The notes beneath the pieces were generated by a model. That model made no database searches and had not been told where the DNA came from. It worked only from the letters and a program-made list of their open reading frames with translations. A DNA stretch of 64,000 bases from the NCBI RefSeq assembly GCF_003024385.1, contig NZ_PVZN01000004.1, positions 1-64,000 of the forward strand, in the 5' to 3' direction. Below, in pieces: positions 22,938-30,854 of the stretch. The stretch is from Pseudomonas sp. BBP2017. Lineage in GTDB: Bacteria > Pseudomonadota > Gammaproteobacteria > Pseudomonadales > Pseudomonadaceae. A program made the position numbers and the translations under genes. The stretch's first letter is position 1; each line of letters starts with the position of its first letter.

Positions 22938-23129
22938 CTAGCGCGGCAACCAGAACACCATCACCACGCAGAACAGCGTCAGGCCAATACAGAACCACAG
23001 AAAGCGCAATTGCCGCCGGGCCGCGGCGTGCGCCTCGGAGGCCGGCAGGGGCATGCCGCAGTGCTCGCAGGTGACGCCCTGGGGCGGATTGCTGTGTTGG
23101 CAGTACAGGCACACGGGCAGGGCTTTCAT
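22938..23129 (-). CDS. dnrP: Small zinc-ribbon membrane protein, DnrP-like
   Basis: A 63-residue protein with an N-terminal CxxC...CxxC zinc ribbon (CLYC and CEHC, residues 7-24) and one C-terminal hydrophobic helix (FLWFCIGLTLFCVVMVFWL). It overlaps the dnr stop in ATGA and so is coupled to dnr. I recall small proteins named DnrP at this position in other Pseudomonas; its function is unknown to me. It may be a membrane-bound accessory to DNR or to NO reductase assembly. Confidence 0.75.
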   Translation of the reverse strand: MKALPVCLYCQHSNPPQGVTCEHCGMPLPASEAHAAARRQLRFLWFCIGLTLFCVVMVFWLPR

Positions 23130-23809
23130 TCGAATTGCTCCAGCCGTGGGCGGTCGAGAATGACGATGCGCCGCCCGTCCTGGGTGATGATCTGTTCATC
23201 GATCAGGCGGCGGATGATCCGCGAGAAGGTTTCCGGCTGGATCGACAGGTGGCCGGCGATCAGTTGCTTGGCCATCGGCAGTTCGAACTGACGCTCGACC
23301 GGCCGGGCCTGCATCAGCTGCGTCAGCAGGTAGCGCACCACCCGGTGAGTGGCGTTCTTCAGCGACAGCGTTTCGATTTCGTTGACCCGCTGATGCAGGC
23401 GCACGCAAAGCTTGCCGAGCAGGGCGAAGGTCAGGCGGCTGTTGTTCTGCAGCAAGCGCATGTAGGTGCCGGTGGGCAAACGATAGAGCTGCGAGGGGCC
23501 TATCGCTTCGGCCGAGGCCACATAGTTCGGGGTGTCCATCAGCATCATCGCTTCGGCGAAGGTTTGCCGTGGGCCGACCACTTCAAAGACTTTTTCCTGA
23601 CCGTCGGGGGTCAGGCGGTAGATCTTCACCGCGCCGGCAATCACGAAGTAGAACGCCTCGGCTGGCTCGCCTTGGTGGAACAGGGGCTCACCCTTGTCGA
23701 CATTGAGCAAGTGGCTGGACGCCATCAGCTCATCCAGCTGCTCGTCATTCAATGGTTCGAACAGGTGATGGCTGCGCAAAATCTGGTGATGGACGCGATG
23801 AAGAACCAT
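23126..23809 (-). CDS. dnr: CRP/FNR-family NO-responsive regulator DNR
   Basis: DNR activates nor, nir and related promoters in response to NO, using heme rather than an iron-sulfur cluster. The 227-residue protein has a cyclic-nucleotide-like sensor domain (~20-130), a dimer helix and a C-terminal helix-turn-helix (QLIAGHLSIQPETFSRIIRR), whose ExxSR recognises TTGAT half sites. It lacks the N-terminal cysteines of ANR/FNR. It is followed by dnrP and preceded by a 29-codon ORF on the same strand, all divergent from nnrS. Confidence 0.92.
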   Translation of the reverse strand: MVLHRVHHQILRSHHLFEPLNDEQLDELMASSHLLNVDKGEPLFHQGEPAEAFYFVIAGAVKIYRLTPDGQEKVFEVVGPRQTFAEAMMLMDTPNYVASAEAIGPSQLYRLPTGTYMRLLQNNSRLTFALLGKLCVRLHQRVNEIETLSLKNATHRVVRYLLTQLMQARPVERQFELPMAKQLIAGHLSIQPETFSRIIRRLIDEQIITQDGRRIVILDRPRLEQFE

Positions 23810-23843
23810 GGGAGTTCATCCTCAGGCGGGAGGGAAGGGCCTC

Positions 23844-23933
23844 TCAGACAAGGCTGAGGGCGACGCGGCTGGCGGCGGCAATGAACGAACCCAAAACGGC
23901 AAACCACGCCAGTGGCTGGATGATGTTTCTCAT
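23844..23933 (-). CDS. 29-residue membrane peptide upstream of dnr
   Basis: A short ORF starts at ATG 23933 with GGAG about 6 nt upstream and ends 34 bp before dnr. The peptide begins MRNIIQPLAWFAVLG and is a single hydrophobic helix ending in RVALSLV. I do not recognise it. Its good ribosome site and position as first gene of the dnr-dnrP unit make it a plausible small membrane protein or leader peptide. It is too short for most gene callers. Confidence 0.5.
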   Translation of the reverse strand: MRNIIQPLAWFAVLGSFIAAASRVALSLV

Positions 23934-24029
23934 GTGAACTCCAATGGGATGACTGATGGGCCTGATCAGCAAGACTCGGGCCAGGCGCCAGGCCCAGGAT
24001 TTGCCTGATGCGCCGAGGGCTAGGGTTAA

Positions 24030-24081
24030 AAAAACCCTGTGCATCAGGGTAATAAATACCCTTGCAGGGTTTTTATTACCC
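24030..24081. repeat. Overlapping hairpins between dnr and nnrS
   Basis: AAAAACCCTG (24030-24039) pairs with CAGGGTTTTT (24065-24074), while GGGTAATAAA (24047-24056) pairs with TTTATTACCC (24072-24081). GGGTA/TACCC (24047-24061) can also form a small stem. The structures compete with each other. With A/T runs on both sides, this may be a bidirectional terminator. Confidence 0.55.
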
Positions 24082-24152
24082 GGTAGGAGCGGGTTTGCCC
24101 CGCGATGCAATGTGCCTGATAACTTGCAATCGCGGGGCAAACCCGCTCCCAC
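24082..24152. repeat. REPIN-type inverted repeat
   Basis: GGTAGGAGCGGGTTTGCCCC at 24082 is mirrored by GGGGCAAACCCGCTCCCAC ending at 24152, separated by a short spacer. This is the usual Pseudomonas REP doublet; related copies occur at 33235 and 56409. Confidence 0.85.
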
Positions 24153-24286
24153 AGGGCCCTGCCGAGGCGACGGCATGGCCCTTGCAGCTTACGCAGTTGT
24201 TGCGAACAGGCATTGACGTGCGACAAGGGCAACGGTGGATAAATCGCAGATGATGGCGCCCGGCAATCGGGTTAAGGAGTGGTTCC

Positions 24287-25477
24287 ATGCAAGTACTTGA
24301 TCGCCGTAAAGCGCTGGCCATCGTGCCGTTGTTGCGTCTGGCGTTCCGTCCCTTGTTCCTCGCCGGTTGTGGCCTGGCATTGCTTGCCGTGCCGCTGTGG
24401 CTGGCCGCATTGCATGGCGCGCTGGGCGACTGGCAGCCTGCCGGCGGCTGGCTGGCCTGGCATCGCCACGAGTTGTTGTTCGGTTTTGGCCTGGCGATCA
24501 TCGCCGGCTTTCTGCTCACAGCGGGACAGACCTGGACCGGCCAGCCGGGCCTGAGCGGCACGCCGCTGGCAGCGTTGGCGCTGCTGTGGCTGGCCGCCCG
24601 GATAGCCTGGCTGGCCAACCTGCCGTGGCCGTTGCTGGCGCTGCTGGAACTGGCGTTCCCGCTGGTGGTGGCGCTGTTGATGGGCGCCATGCTCTGGCGA
24701 GTTCGGCAGAAGCGCAACTATCCGGTGGTGCTGGTGTTGCTGTTGCTGACAGCAGCAGATGCCGTATCGGTTTACGGATTGCTCCAGGGGCACGATGGTT
24801 GGCAACGCCAGGGCGTACTCAGCGCTATCTGGCTGGTGGCGGCGATGATGGGCCTGATCGGCGGGCGGGTGATTCCGTTCTTTACCCAGCGTGGGCTGGG
24901 TCGGCTCGAGGCGGTTGCGCCCTGGCCATGGCTCGACTGGCTGTTACTGGCTGCCTCGGCACTGGTGGCACTGCTCTATGCTGGCGGACCGGCGCTGAGC
25001 CCCAGGGTTTGGATCGGCGTGCTGTTTGCCGCCCTGGCGGTCGGCCATTGTCTGCGTCTGTGGCGCTGGCATGACCGTGGGCTGTGGCAGGTACCGTTGC
25101 TGTGGTCTCTGCACCTGGCCTACGCGTGGTTGGCGCTGGCGTGCCTGGGCATGGCCCTGTGGCATTTCGGTGTGCCGCTCAACCCCAGCCTGGCGGTGCA
25201 TTGCCTGACCATCGGGGCCATGGCTGGGCTGATTCTGGCGATGATTACCCGGGTCAGCCTGGGCCACACCGGTCGCCCCTTGCAACCCCCGGCAGGCATG
25301 ACCCTGGCGTTTGTCTTGCTCAACCTGGCGGGTGTCTGCCGGGTGGTGTTGGTGCACTGGCTGCCGCTGGCCGGGTTGTGGCTGGCGGGGCTGTGCTGGT
25401 TGCTGGCGTTTGCCCTGTACGCCTGGCAATACACACCGATGCTGCTACGCGCCCGGGTGGATGGCCATCCAGGTTAA
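24287..25477 (+). CDS. nnrS: NnrS-family heme/NO-response membrane protein
   Basis: NnrS is a heme- and copper-containing inner-membrane protein linked to NO stress. The 396-residue protein is almost entirely hydrophobic, with about 12 transmembrane helices, and opens with PLLRLAFRPLFLAGCGLALL, a typical NnrS N-terminus. HRHELLFGFGLAIIAGFLLTA and HCLTIGAMAGLILAMITRVSLGHTGR are further family signatures with conserved histidines. AAGGAG lies 7 nt before ATG 24287. A weak DNR-like site (TTGACGTGCGACAA, 24213-24226) lies upstream. The CopD-like gene follows in the same unit. Confidence 0.93.
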   Translation: MQVLDRRKALAIVPLLRLAFRPLFLAGCGLALLAVPLWLAALHGALGDWQPAGGWLAWHRHELLFGFGLAIIAGFLLTAGQTWTGQPGLSGTPLAALALLWLAARIAWLANLPWPLLALLELAFPLVVALLMGAMLWRVRQKRNYPVVLVLLLLTAADAVSVYGLLQGHDGWQRQGVLSAIWLVAAMMGLIGGRVIPFFTQRGLGRLEAVAPWPWLDWLLLAASALVALLYAGGPALSPRVWIGVLFAALAVGHCLRLWRWHDRGLWQVPLLWSLHLAYAWLALACLGMALWHFGVPLNPSLAVHCLTIGAMAGLILAMITRVSLGHTGRPLQPPAGMTLAFVLLNLAGVCRVVLVHWLPLAGLWLAGLCWLLAFALYAWQYTPMLLRARVDGHPG

Positions 25478-25500
25478 GCGCTTGGCGCAGGAGAGGATTA

Positions 25501-25938
25501 ATGCTCTACCCGTACTTACTGGTCGTTCATTTGCTCGCGGCGATCGCCTTCATCGGCACGCTGTTTTTCGAAGTGGTGATCTGGCAGACCGTACGCCGGC
25601 AGTTGCCGACCAGCGCACAGTCGCCTGCTGATCAGGCCCTGTCCGTGCGTTCGCGCAAGGTGCTGCATGCTGTGGTGCTGCTGTTGTACGGCGCTGGCAT
25701 CGGCCTTGCCTGGCACCATCGTGCGGCCTTGAGTCATCCGCTGGACAGCAGCTTTGCCAGCTTGCTGAGCCTGAAGATCGTACTGGCCCTGAGCATCATC
25801 GGCCATTACCTGTCGCTGGCTTACTGGTTGCAACGGGGGCGGTTGAGCGAGCGGCGGGCGCGGTGGATTCGCTGGAGCATTCTGGGGCACATGCTGGTGA
25901 TCGTGATGCTGGCCAAGGCGATGTTCTATTGGCATTGA
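25501..25938 (+). CDS. CopD-like four-helix membrane protein (paralogue 2)
   Basis: A 145-residue inner-membrane protein, clearly a paralogue of the one at 14930: both begin MxYPxLL with a helix VVHLLAAIAFIGTLFFEVV, share a central VLLxxGAGxG-like segment and end with VLAKAMFYWH/LLAKGMFYLSW. Histidines in or near helices 1, 3 and 4 suggest a heme or metal site. GGAGAGGA precedes ATG 25501. It probably shares a transcript with nnrS. Function is unknown; a role in NO or heme-copper handling is inferred from context. Confidence 0.72.
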   Translation: MLYPYLLVVHLLAAIAFIGTLFFEVVIWQTVRRQLPTSAQSPADQALSVRSRKVLHAVVLLLYGAGIGLAWHHRAALSHPLDSSFASLLSLKIVLALSIIGHYLSLAYWLQRGRLSERRARWIRWSILGHMLVIVMLAKAMFYWH

Positions 25939-25961
25939 TCACCGGCATGTTCCGGCAACGG

Positions 25962-26426
25962 TTACTGGAACAACACTTCGTTTTCCAGCTGAATATGTTC
26001 CACCAGGTCATCGTGAAACACCTGCAGGCCTTGATACAGGGCGCACCAGGTGTTGCAGGCATCGACGGGTGGGGTGAAACTGTCGGTCAACGCCAGTAAG
26101 GTTTTCAGCGCCTGGGCGTGTTCATCATGTTCAAACCGCATTACCCGGATCGGCGCCGCAGCATGGTGGCCCAGGCCTTGTTGAAGGAGTGGGAAAAGCA
26201 CGTGTTCTTCCTTGCACATGTGGCTTTCCAGTTCCTGTTGCATGGCCTGCAGATGGTCGGCCAGGCCATTGGGGCACTGGCTATGGGTGCTGTGTACCTG
26301 TTCTACGCGCCGCGCCTGGTTGATCAGGTCGGGCAGTTGTTCTCGGTGACGTTGGTGGTAGCGCCAGAGGATGTGCGCGATCAGTTCAGCTGCGGGCGCC
26401 GTGCGCCAGTCGTGTGGTTGGCTCAT
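25962..26426 (-). CDS. Hemerythrin-domain protein (YtfE/DnrN-like, short form)
   Basis: A 154-residue helical protein with the di-iron hemerythrin histidine/glutamate pattern: HRxQLP, HMCKEEHVLFPLLQQG, FEHDEHAQAL, and a final HDDLVEHIQLENEVLF. It resembles the C-terminal domain of YtfE/ScdA/DnrN iron-sulfur repair proteins but lacks their N-terminal ScdA domain and stops a few residues after ENEVLF. It probably binds or releases iron or NO during nitrosative stress. AGGA precedes the start. A sigma-54-type promoter, an ANR/DNR box and three NorR-like sites lie upstream, divergent from norR. Confidence 0.88.
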   Translation of the reverse strand: MSQPHDWRTAPAAELIAHILWRYHQRHREQLPDLINQARRVEQVHSTHSQCPNGLADHLQAMQQELESHMCKEEHVLFPLLQQGLGHHAAAPIRVMRFEHDEHAQALKTLLALTDSFTPPVDACNTWCALYQGLQVFHDDLVEHIQLENEVLFQ

Positions 26427-26467
26427 CAGGGTTCCTTGATAGGGAGTACAAAGTTGCCTGAGGCCAG

Positions 26468-26483
26468 TGCAGCGTCTGTGCCA
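26468..26483 (-). promoter_or_regulatory. Sigma-54-type promoter of the hemerythrin gene
   Basis: On the reverse strand the sequence reads TGGCACA-GACG-CTGCA, matching TGGCACG-N4-TTGCA with exact GG/GC spacing. It lies 42 bp upstream of the hemerythrin start and downstream of the NorR-like sites, the arrangement expected for NorR plus RpoN activation. Confidence 0.75.
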
Positions 26484-26490
26484 TTTTTAA

Positions 26491-26504
26491 CTGATTGAAA
26501 TCAA
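26491..26504. promoter_or_regulatory. ANR/DNR box (CTGATTGAAATCAA)
   Basis: One change from TTGAT-N4-ATCAA. It lies between the NorR-like sites and the sigma-54 promoter, so DNR or ANR could act on either divergent gene or modulate NorR activation. Confidence 0.65.
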
Positions 26505-26523
26505 TCACGTTGTTTTTTTCAGT

Positions 26524-26580
26524 GGTGATAATCACCTTGATGCTTCAGGGTAGATGCAACCACACAGGGTGATTATTACC
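26524..26580. promoter_or_regulatory. Three NorR-like sites, GGT-N7-ACC
   Basis: Three 13-bp sites fit GGT-N7-ACC, containing the GT-N7-AC core known for NorR: 26524-26536 (GGTGATAATCACC, a perfect odd palindrome), 26549-26561 (GGTAGATGCAACC) and 26568-26580 (GGTGATTATTACC). E. coli norVW also has three NorR sites. The third abuts the norR ATG, so NorR may also repress its own gene. Confidence 0.75.
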
Positions 26581-28110
26581 ATGCTGCGAGAAAGCCTGGC
26601 CGCCGACCTGATTGTCGAATTACCCAATGCCGTGCGCTTGCAACGCCTGGTGCAAACCTTGCGCGAATACTTCAATTGCGGCGCGGTCGGCTTGTTGCGT
26701 CTGGAAGAGGATAGTCTGCGGCCGGTGGCCGCCGTTGGCCTGGTGCATGAAGCCCTCGGGCGGCGTTTTGTGATTGCCCAGCATCCGCGCCTGGCGGCGA
26801 TCATGGCCTCACGCGAGCCGACATGGTTCGAGCCCGACAGCCGCTTGCCCGACCCTTACGACGGCTTGCTCGATAGCGAGCTCCATGAGCCGCTGGCGGT
26901 GCATGACTGCATGGGGGTGAGCCTGTATGTCGAAGGGCAGGCCTGGGGCGCGGTCACGCTTGATGCCCTGCACACCGGCACCTTCGACGCCGCTGCGCGC
27001 GAGGAGCTCAAGCGCTGCACCTTGCAGATCGAGGCGGCGTTGCGGGTGACTCGTCTTGAGCAGGAAAACCGCAGCTTGCGCCTGTCGCGTAGCGATGTGC
27101 CGGAGTTGCGCATGCCCGGGCAGGAAGGCGAGATTCTCGGTCAGAGCGCAGCCATGCATCAGTTGCTCAATGAGCTGGATGTGCTGGCCGACTCGGAACT
27201 GCCCGTGTTGCTGCTGGGGGAGACGGGGGTGGGCAAGGAGTTGTTCGCCCGCCGCTTGCACCGCCTGTCGCGGCGCAGTCATAAGCCCTTGGTCCAGGTC
27301 AATTGCGCCGCCTTGCCGGAGTCGCTGGCTGAAAGCGAGTTGTTCGGCCATGTCAAAGGCGCCTTTTCCGGTGCCGGCAGTGATCGTGCCGGGCGCTTCG
27401 ACGCGGCCAACGGCGGCACCTTGTTTCTCGATGAGGTCGGCGAGCTGCCGCTGAGCGTGCAGGCCAAGCTGTTGCGCACCCTGCAAAACGGTGAAATACA
27501 GCGTTTGGGGGCGGATAAGCCGTTGCATGTGGATGTGCGCATCATCGCCGCCACCAATCGGCATTTGCCCGACAGCATTCGCCAAGGGCTGTTTCGCGCC
27601 GATCTCTATCATCGCCTGTCGGTCTATCCACTGCCGATTCCGCCCCTGCGTGAGCGCGGTGATGACGTGCTGATGCTCGCCGGGCGCTTTCTCGAACTCA
27701 ATCGCAGCCGCTTGGGCCTGCGCGGCCTGCGCCTGTCCGCTGCGGCTGAGCGTGCGTTGCTGGCCTATCACTGGCCGGGCAACGTGCGTGAGCTGGAGCA
27801 TGTGATCAGCCGCGCCGCGCTCAAACAACTCAGTCGCGGTGACAGCCGCAACTTGATCCTCACCCTGGAGCCACAAGTGCTCGACCTGGACAGTGGCCAA
27901 CCGCTGGATCAGGCAACAGCGCCAGCGGCACAGCCCGCCTCGCAAGGGCTGGCGCCTGCGCCGCTGAGCGAGACAGTCGATGCCTGCCAACGCCAGGCCA
28001 TCGTCAATGCACTACAGGCCTGTGGCAACAACTGGGCCAGCGCGGCGCGCTTGCTGCAGATCGATCCGAGTAACTTGCACAAGCTGGCCAAGCGCTTGCG
28101 CCTGAAGTAA
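26581..28110 (+). CDS. norR: NO-sensing sigma-54 activator NorR
   Basis: NorR senses NO through a mononuclear iron in its N-terminal GAF domain and activates RpoN promoters. The 509-residue protein has GAF (~20-170), an AAA+ domain with Walker A GETGVGKE (213-220), a sigma-54 contact loop GAFSGA (260-265, Ser in place of the common Thr) and a C-terminal Fis-type helix-turn-helix (NWASAARLLQIDPSNLHKLAKRL). I use ATG 26581; an upstream in-frame ATG at 26554 would put two NorR sites in the coding region. It diverges from the hemerythrin gene, its likely target. Confidence 0.93.
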   Translation: MLRESLAADLIVELPNAVRLQRLVQTLREYFNCGAVGLLRLEEDSLRPVAAVGLVHEALGRRFVIAQHPRLAAIMASREPTWFEPDSRLPDPYDGLLDSELHEPLAVHDCMGVSLYVEGQAWGAVTLDALHTGTFDAAAREELKRCTLQIEAALRVTRLEQENRSLRLSRSDVPELRMPGQEGEILGQSAAMHQLLNELDVLADSELPVLLLGETGVGKELFARRLHRLSRRSHKPLVQVNCAALPESLAESELFGHVKGAFSGAGSDRAGRFDAANGGTLFLDEVGELPLSVQAKLLRTLQNGEIQRLGADKPLHVDVRIIAATNRHLPDSIRQGLFRADLYHRLSVYPLPIPPLRERGDDVLMLAGRFLELNRSRLGLRGLRLSAAAERALLAYHWPGNVRELEHVISRAALKQLSRGDSRNLILTLEPQVLDLDSGQPLDQATAPAAQPASQGLAPAPLSETVDACQRQAIVNALQACGNNWASAARLLQIDPSNLHKLAKRLRLK

Positions 28111-28120
28111 GGGCCTGGTG

Positions 28121-28134
28121 TTGATGGCGGTCAA
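28121..28134. promoter_or_regulatory. ANR/DNR box (TTGATGGCGGTCAA)
   Basis: One change from TTGAT-N4-ATCAA, in the 81-bp gap between norR and pdxH and centred about 65 bp before the pdxH start. It suggests anaerobic control of pdxH. Confidence 0.65.
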
Positions 28135-28191
28135 GGTGTGCCGCTGGCGCAGCCAACAGACTGTGCACTCCATTCCCCGGAGATCACCGCC

Positions 28192-28839
28192 ATGCCCCTG
28201 TCCCTGGCTCAGATGCGCCGCAATTACACCCTTGGTGGCCTGCAAGAGGAGGCCGCGCCGCAGGATCCGTTGCTGATGTTTTGCCAGTGGCTGCAACAGG
28301 CCCGCGAAACCGAAAGCGCGCCGGTGGAGGCCAACAGCATGCATTTGGCGACGGTCGACAGTCGGGGCCGACCGCATGGCCGCGTACTGTTGCTCAAGGG
28401 CGTCAGCGACGCCGGGTTTACTTTTTTCGGTAACTACCAGAGCGCCAAGGGCCAGGAGCTGGACGCCAATCCGTGGGCAGCGATGACCTTCTTCTGGCCG
28501 GGGCTGGAGCGTCAGGTACGCATAGAAGGGCAGGTGCGGCGACTCGAACCGCAGCTCAGTGATGAGTATTTCGAAAGCCGCCCGTTGGCCAGCCGTCTGG
28601 GCGCCTGGGCCTCACCGCAAAGCCAGGTGCTGGGCGATCGTGCCGCCCTGGAAGCCTTGCTGGCGCAGACTATCCGCCGTTTTCTCGATCAACCGCTGCA
28701 TCGCCCTGAACACTGGGGCGGTTACTGCCTGCAGCCAGAGCGCATGGAGTTCTGGCAGGGCCGCGCTGACCGTCTGCATGATCGCCTGGACTATCGCTTG
28801 GAACACGGGGTGTGGACGCGTAATCGCCTGGCGCCATAA
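28192..28839 (+). CDS. pdxH: Pyridoxamine/pyridoxine 5'-phosphate oxidase PdxH
   Basis: PdxH is a cytoplasmic FMN flavoprotein that oxidises pyridoxine or pyridoxamine phosphate to pyridoxal phosphate. The 215-residue protein shows the family features: N-terminal [10 protein letters not shown], the FMN-binding [11 protein letters not shown] and [14 protein letters not shown] strands, and the C-terminal [17 protein letters not shown] signature. GGAG lies 9 nt before ATG 28192. The normal enzyme uses oxygen as acceptor, so its place behind an ANR/DNR box between norR and moaB is unusual. Confidence 0.94.
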   Translation: MPLSLAQMRRNYTLGGLQEEAAPQDPLLMFCQWLQQARETESAPVEANSMHLATVDSRGRPHGRVLLLKGVSDAGFTFFGNYQSAKGQELDANPWAAMTFFWPGLERQVRIEGQVRRLEPQLSDEYFESRPLASRLGAWASPQSQVLGDRAALEALLAQTIRRFLDQPLHRPEHWGGYCLQPERMEFWQGRADRLHDRLDYRLEHGVWTRNRLAP

Positions 28840-28858
28840 GCAGCATGCCCGGTCGAGG

Positions 28859-28874
28859 TACCTCCATGGAGGAA
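28859..28874. promoter_or_regulatory. NarL-type 7-2-7 site upstream of moaB
   Basis: TACCTCC-AT-GGAGGAA forms an inverted pair of NarL-like heptamers (consensus TACYNMT) with a 2-bp spacer, 60 bp before the moaB start. It is not placed as a ribosome site for any ORF I can see. Confidence 0.5.
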
Positions 28875-28934
28875 TAGGTTCGCCTGCGCTTTCGGTTCAG
28901 GCTTGGGCCGATCCCATTCATGGAGGGTCCGCAC

Positions 28935-29489
28935 ATGGCCCATCTGGCGCAACGCACCTTTGAACCGCTGAACATTGCCGTACTGACCATCAGCGATACC
29001 CGCAGCTTTGACACCGACACTTCGGGACAAACCCTTTGTGATTTGCTCCAGGCGGCCGGCCACACCTTGGTCGACCGCGACCTGGTCAAGGATGACATCT
29101 ACCAGATCCGCGCCACGCTCTCACGCTGGATCGCCGCCCCTGACGTCCAGGTGGTACTGACCACCGGTGGTACCGGATTCACCGTGCGCGACAATACCCC
29201 GCAAGCCGTCCTGCCGTTGCTGGACAAGCATGTCGAAGGTTTCGGCGAATTGTTCCGCCAGGTGTCGTTGGCGCAGATCGGCATGTCCAGCTTGCAGTCG
29301 CGGGCCCTGGCCGGCATGAGCAACGGCGTGCTGGTGTGTTGTGTGCCGGGCTCCCCTGGGGCCTGCCGTACCGCCTGGAACCAGATCCTCCTCGGGCAGC
29401 TGGACAGCCGCACCGGTCCGTGCAATTTTGCTCCGCATCTCAAGGTCCAGGCCGAGCAGGTAATCGAGGCCTGTGGGGGGCGCCCATGA
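28935..29489 (+). CDS. moaB: Molybdenum cofactor biosynthesis protein MoaB
   Basis: MoaB belongs to the MogA/MoaB family that adenylylates molybdopterin before molybdenum insertion. The 184-residue cytoplasmic protein has the family core: NIAVLTISDTRS, LTTGGTGFTVRDNTPQ, a helical middle, and CVPGSPGACRTAWNQIL. GGAGGG lies 7 nt before ATG 28935. Its stop overlaps the moeA start in ATGA. The pair should supply cofactor to NarG and corresponds to the moaB1-moeA1 pair beside ubiUVT in P. aeruginosa, as I recall it. Confidence 0.94.
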   Translation: MAHLAQRTFEPLNIAVLTISDTRSFDTDTSGQTLCDLLQAAGHTLVDRDLVKDDIYQIRATLSRWIAAPDVQVVLTTGGTGFTVRDNTPQAVLPLLDKHVEGFGELFRQVSLAQIGMSSLQSRALAGMSNGVLVCCVPGSPGACRTAWNQILLGQLDSRTGPCNFAPHLKVQAEQVIEACGGRP

Positions 29490-30721
29490 GCCGCCAGGTG
29501 TGTGACAGCGGCAAGTTGATGCCGGTCGACCAGGCCATCCGCCATTTGCTCGATCAGGTGCCTCCACCGCCAGCAGCGCAGACCGTGTTGCTGGAAAAAG
29601 CGTTGGGCCGGGTGCTGGCGCTGGACATCCATTCGCCCCTGGACCTGCCGGGCTGGGACAACAGCGCCATGGACGGCTTCGCCTTGCGCGCCGCCGATCT
29701 TCCCGCCGCCGGGGGGTGCCTGAACCTGGCCGGCCGCATCGCTGCCGGCCAGGCCGCCAGCACGCCGCTGCTGGCCGGGCAAGCGGTGCGCATCTTTACC
29801 GGCGCGCCGCTGCCGCCGGGTGCCGATACGGTGGTGCCTCAGGAGCTCTGCCGGGTCGAGGGCGATCAGGTCTGGTTGCCGCCAGCCAGTCTTGGCGATC
29901 ATGTACGCAAGGCCGGTGAAGAGGTGCGCAAAGGTCATCTGCTGCTCCAGGCCGGCAAGCGCCTGCGCGCCCAGGAGTTGGGCTTGCTGGCGGCTGCCGG
30001 GGTCTGCTGGGTCGAGGTCTATCGGCCGTTGCGGGTGTGCCTGCTGAGCAGTGGTGACGAACTGCGCGAGCCCGGTCAGCCCCTGGCACCGGGGCAGATC
30101 TACAACAGCAACCGCTATTGCCTGGCGGCCCTGTTGCAGGGCTGGGGCGTTGAGGTGCATGACTATGGGGTGATGGCCGATGACCTGGCGGTCAGCCGGC
30201 ATGCCTTGAGTCTGGCGGCGTCTGAATGCGATCTGTTGTTGACCTCCGGTGGCGTTTCGGTCGGCGAGGAGGACCACCTGAAACACGCCATCGAAGCGCT
30301 GGGCAGCCTGGATTTGTGGCGTCTGGCGATTCAACCGGGTAAGCCGCTGGCCTTTGGCGACGTGGCCGGCAAACCGTGGATAGGCATGCCGGGCAATCCT
30401 GCGGCGGCGCTGATCACCGCCCTGGTGGTGGTGCGTCCGTTCCTGCTCAGGGCCCAGGGCGTGCGCGATGTATTGCCGCGGCCGATGGCGTTGCCGGCAG
30501 GCTTTGACTGGTTGCAGCGCAACAAGCGCCGTCAGTACCTGCGCGCCAGGTTGACCGCGGGTAGCGATGGCCAGGCGAGCGTGCAGCTGCACCCGCAGCA
30601 AAGTTCGGCAATGCTCGCGGCCGCGTGCTGGGCCGATGGCCTGGCGGTGGTGGAGTGCGAGCAACAGCTGCACAAGCACGACAGCGTGACCTTCCTGTCG
30701 TTCGCCGAACTCATGCAGTGA
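29486..30721 (+). CDS. moeA: Molybdopterin molybdenumtransferase MoeA
   Basis: MoeA inserts molybdate into adenylylated molybdopterin. The 411-residue protein shows the domain order of the family: DLPGWDNSAMDGFALRA near the N-terminus, the RIFTGAPLPPGADTVVPQE loop, LLTSGGVSVGEEDHLK in the MPT-binding domain and the GMPGNPAAALITALVVVRP motif, then a beta-barrel tail. It is coupled to moaB by ATGA overlap. An ANR/DNR box just after its stop marks the start of the ubiUVT unit. Confidence 0.95.
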   Translation: MSRQVCDSGKLMPVDQAIRHLLDQVPPPPAAQTVLLEKALGRVLALDIHSPLDLPGWDNSAMDGFALRAADLPAAGGCLNLAGRIAAGQAASTPLLAGQAVRIFTGAPLPPGADTVVPQELCRVEGDQVWLPPASLGDHVRKAGEEVRKGHLLLQAGKRLRAQELGLLAAAGVCWVEVYRPLRVCLLSSGDELREPGQPLAPGQIYNSNRYCLAALLQGWGVEVHDYGVMADDLAVSRHALSLAASECDLLLTSGGVSVGEEDHLKHAIEALGSLDLWRLAIQPGKPLAFGDVAGKPWIGMPGNPAAALITALVVVRPFLLRAQGVRDVLPRPMALPAGFDWLQRNKRRQYLRARLTAGSDGQASVQLHPQQSSAMLAAACWADGLAVVECEQQLHKHDSVTFLSFAELMQ

Positions 30722-30727
30722 CCGGTC

Positions 30728-30741
30728 TTGATTGCCGTCAA
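30728..30741. promoter_or_regulatory. ANR/DNR box (TTGATTGCCGTCAA)
   Basis: One change from TTGAT-N4-ATCAA, starting 7 bp after the moeA stop and 114 bp before ubiU. It fits the ANR control reported for ubiUVT in Pseudomonas. Confidence 0.75.
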
Positions 30742-30854
30742 GGTCTGCGCTGGCGGTCTGGCTAGACTGGCGGCGCATTTTCGATTGCACCGGGCCTGCT
30801 CGCGTGACGCATCGCAGGCGAGGGCCGGGACACCTTCTTTGATGAGGAATGCCC

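Noticed and set aside
23941..23965. Possible ANR/DNR box upstream of the dnr unit
   Set aside because: CTGAT and ATCAG halves occur but their spacing is 6-7 bp instead of 4.
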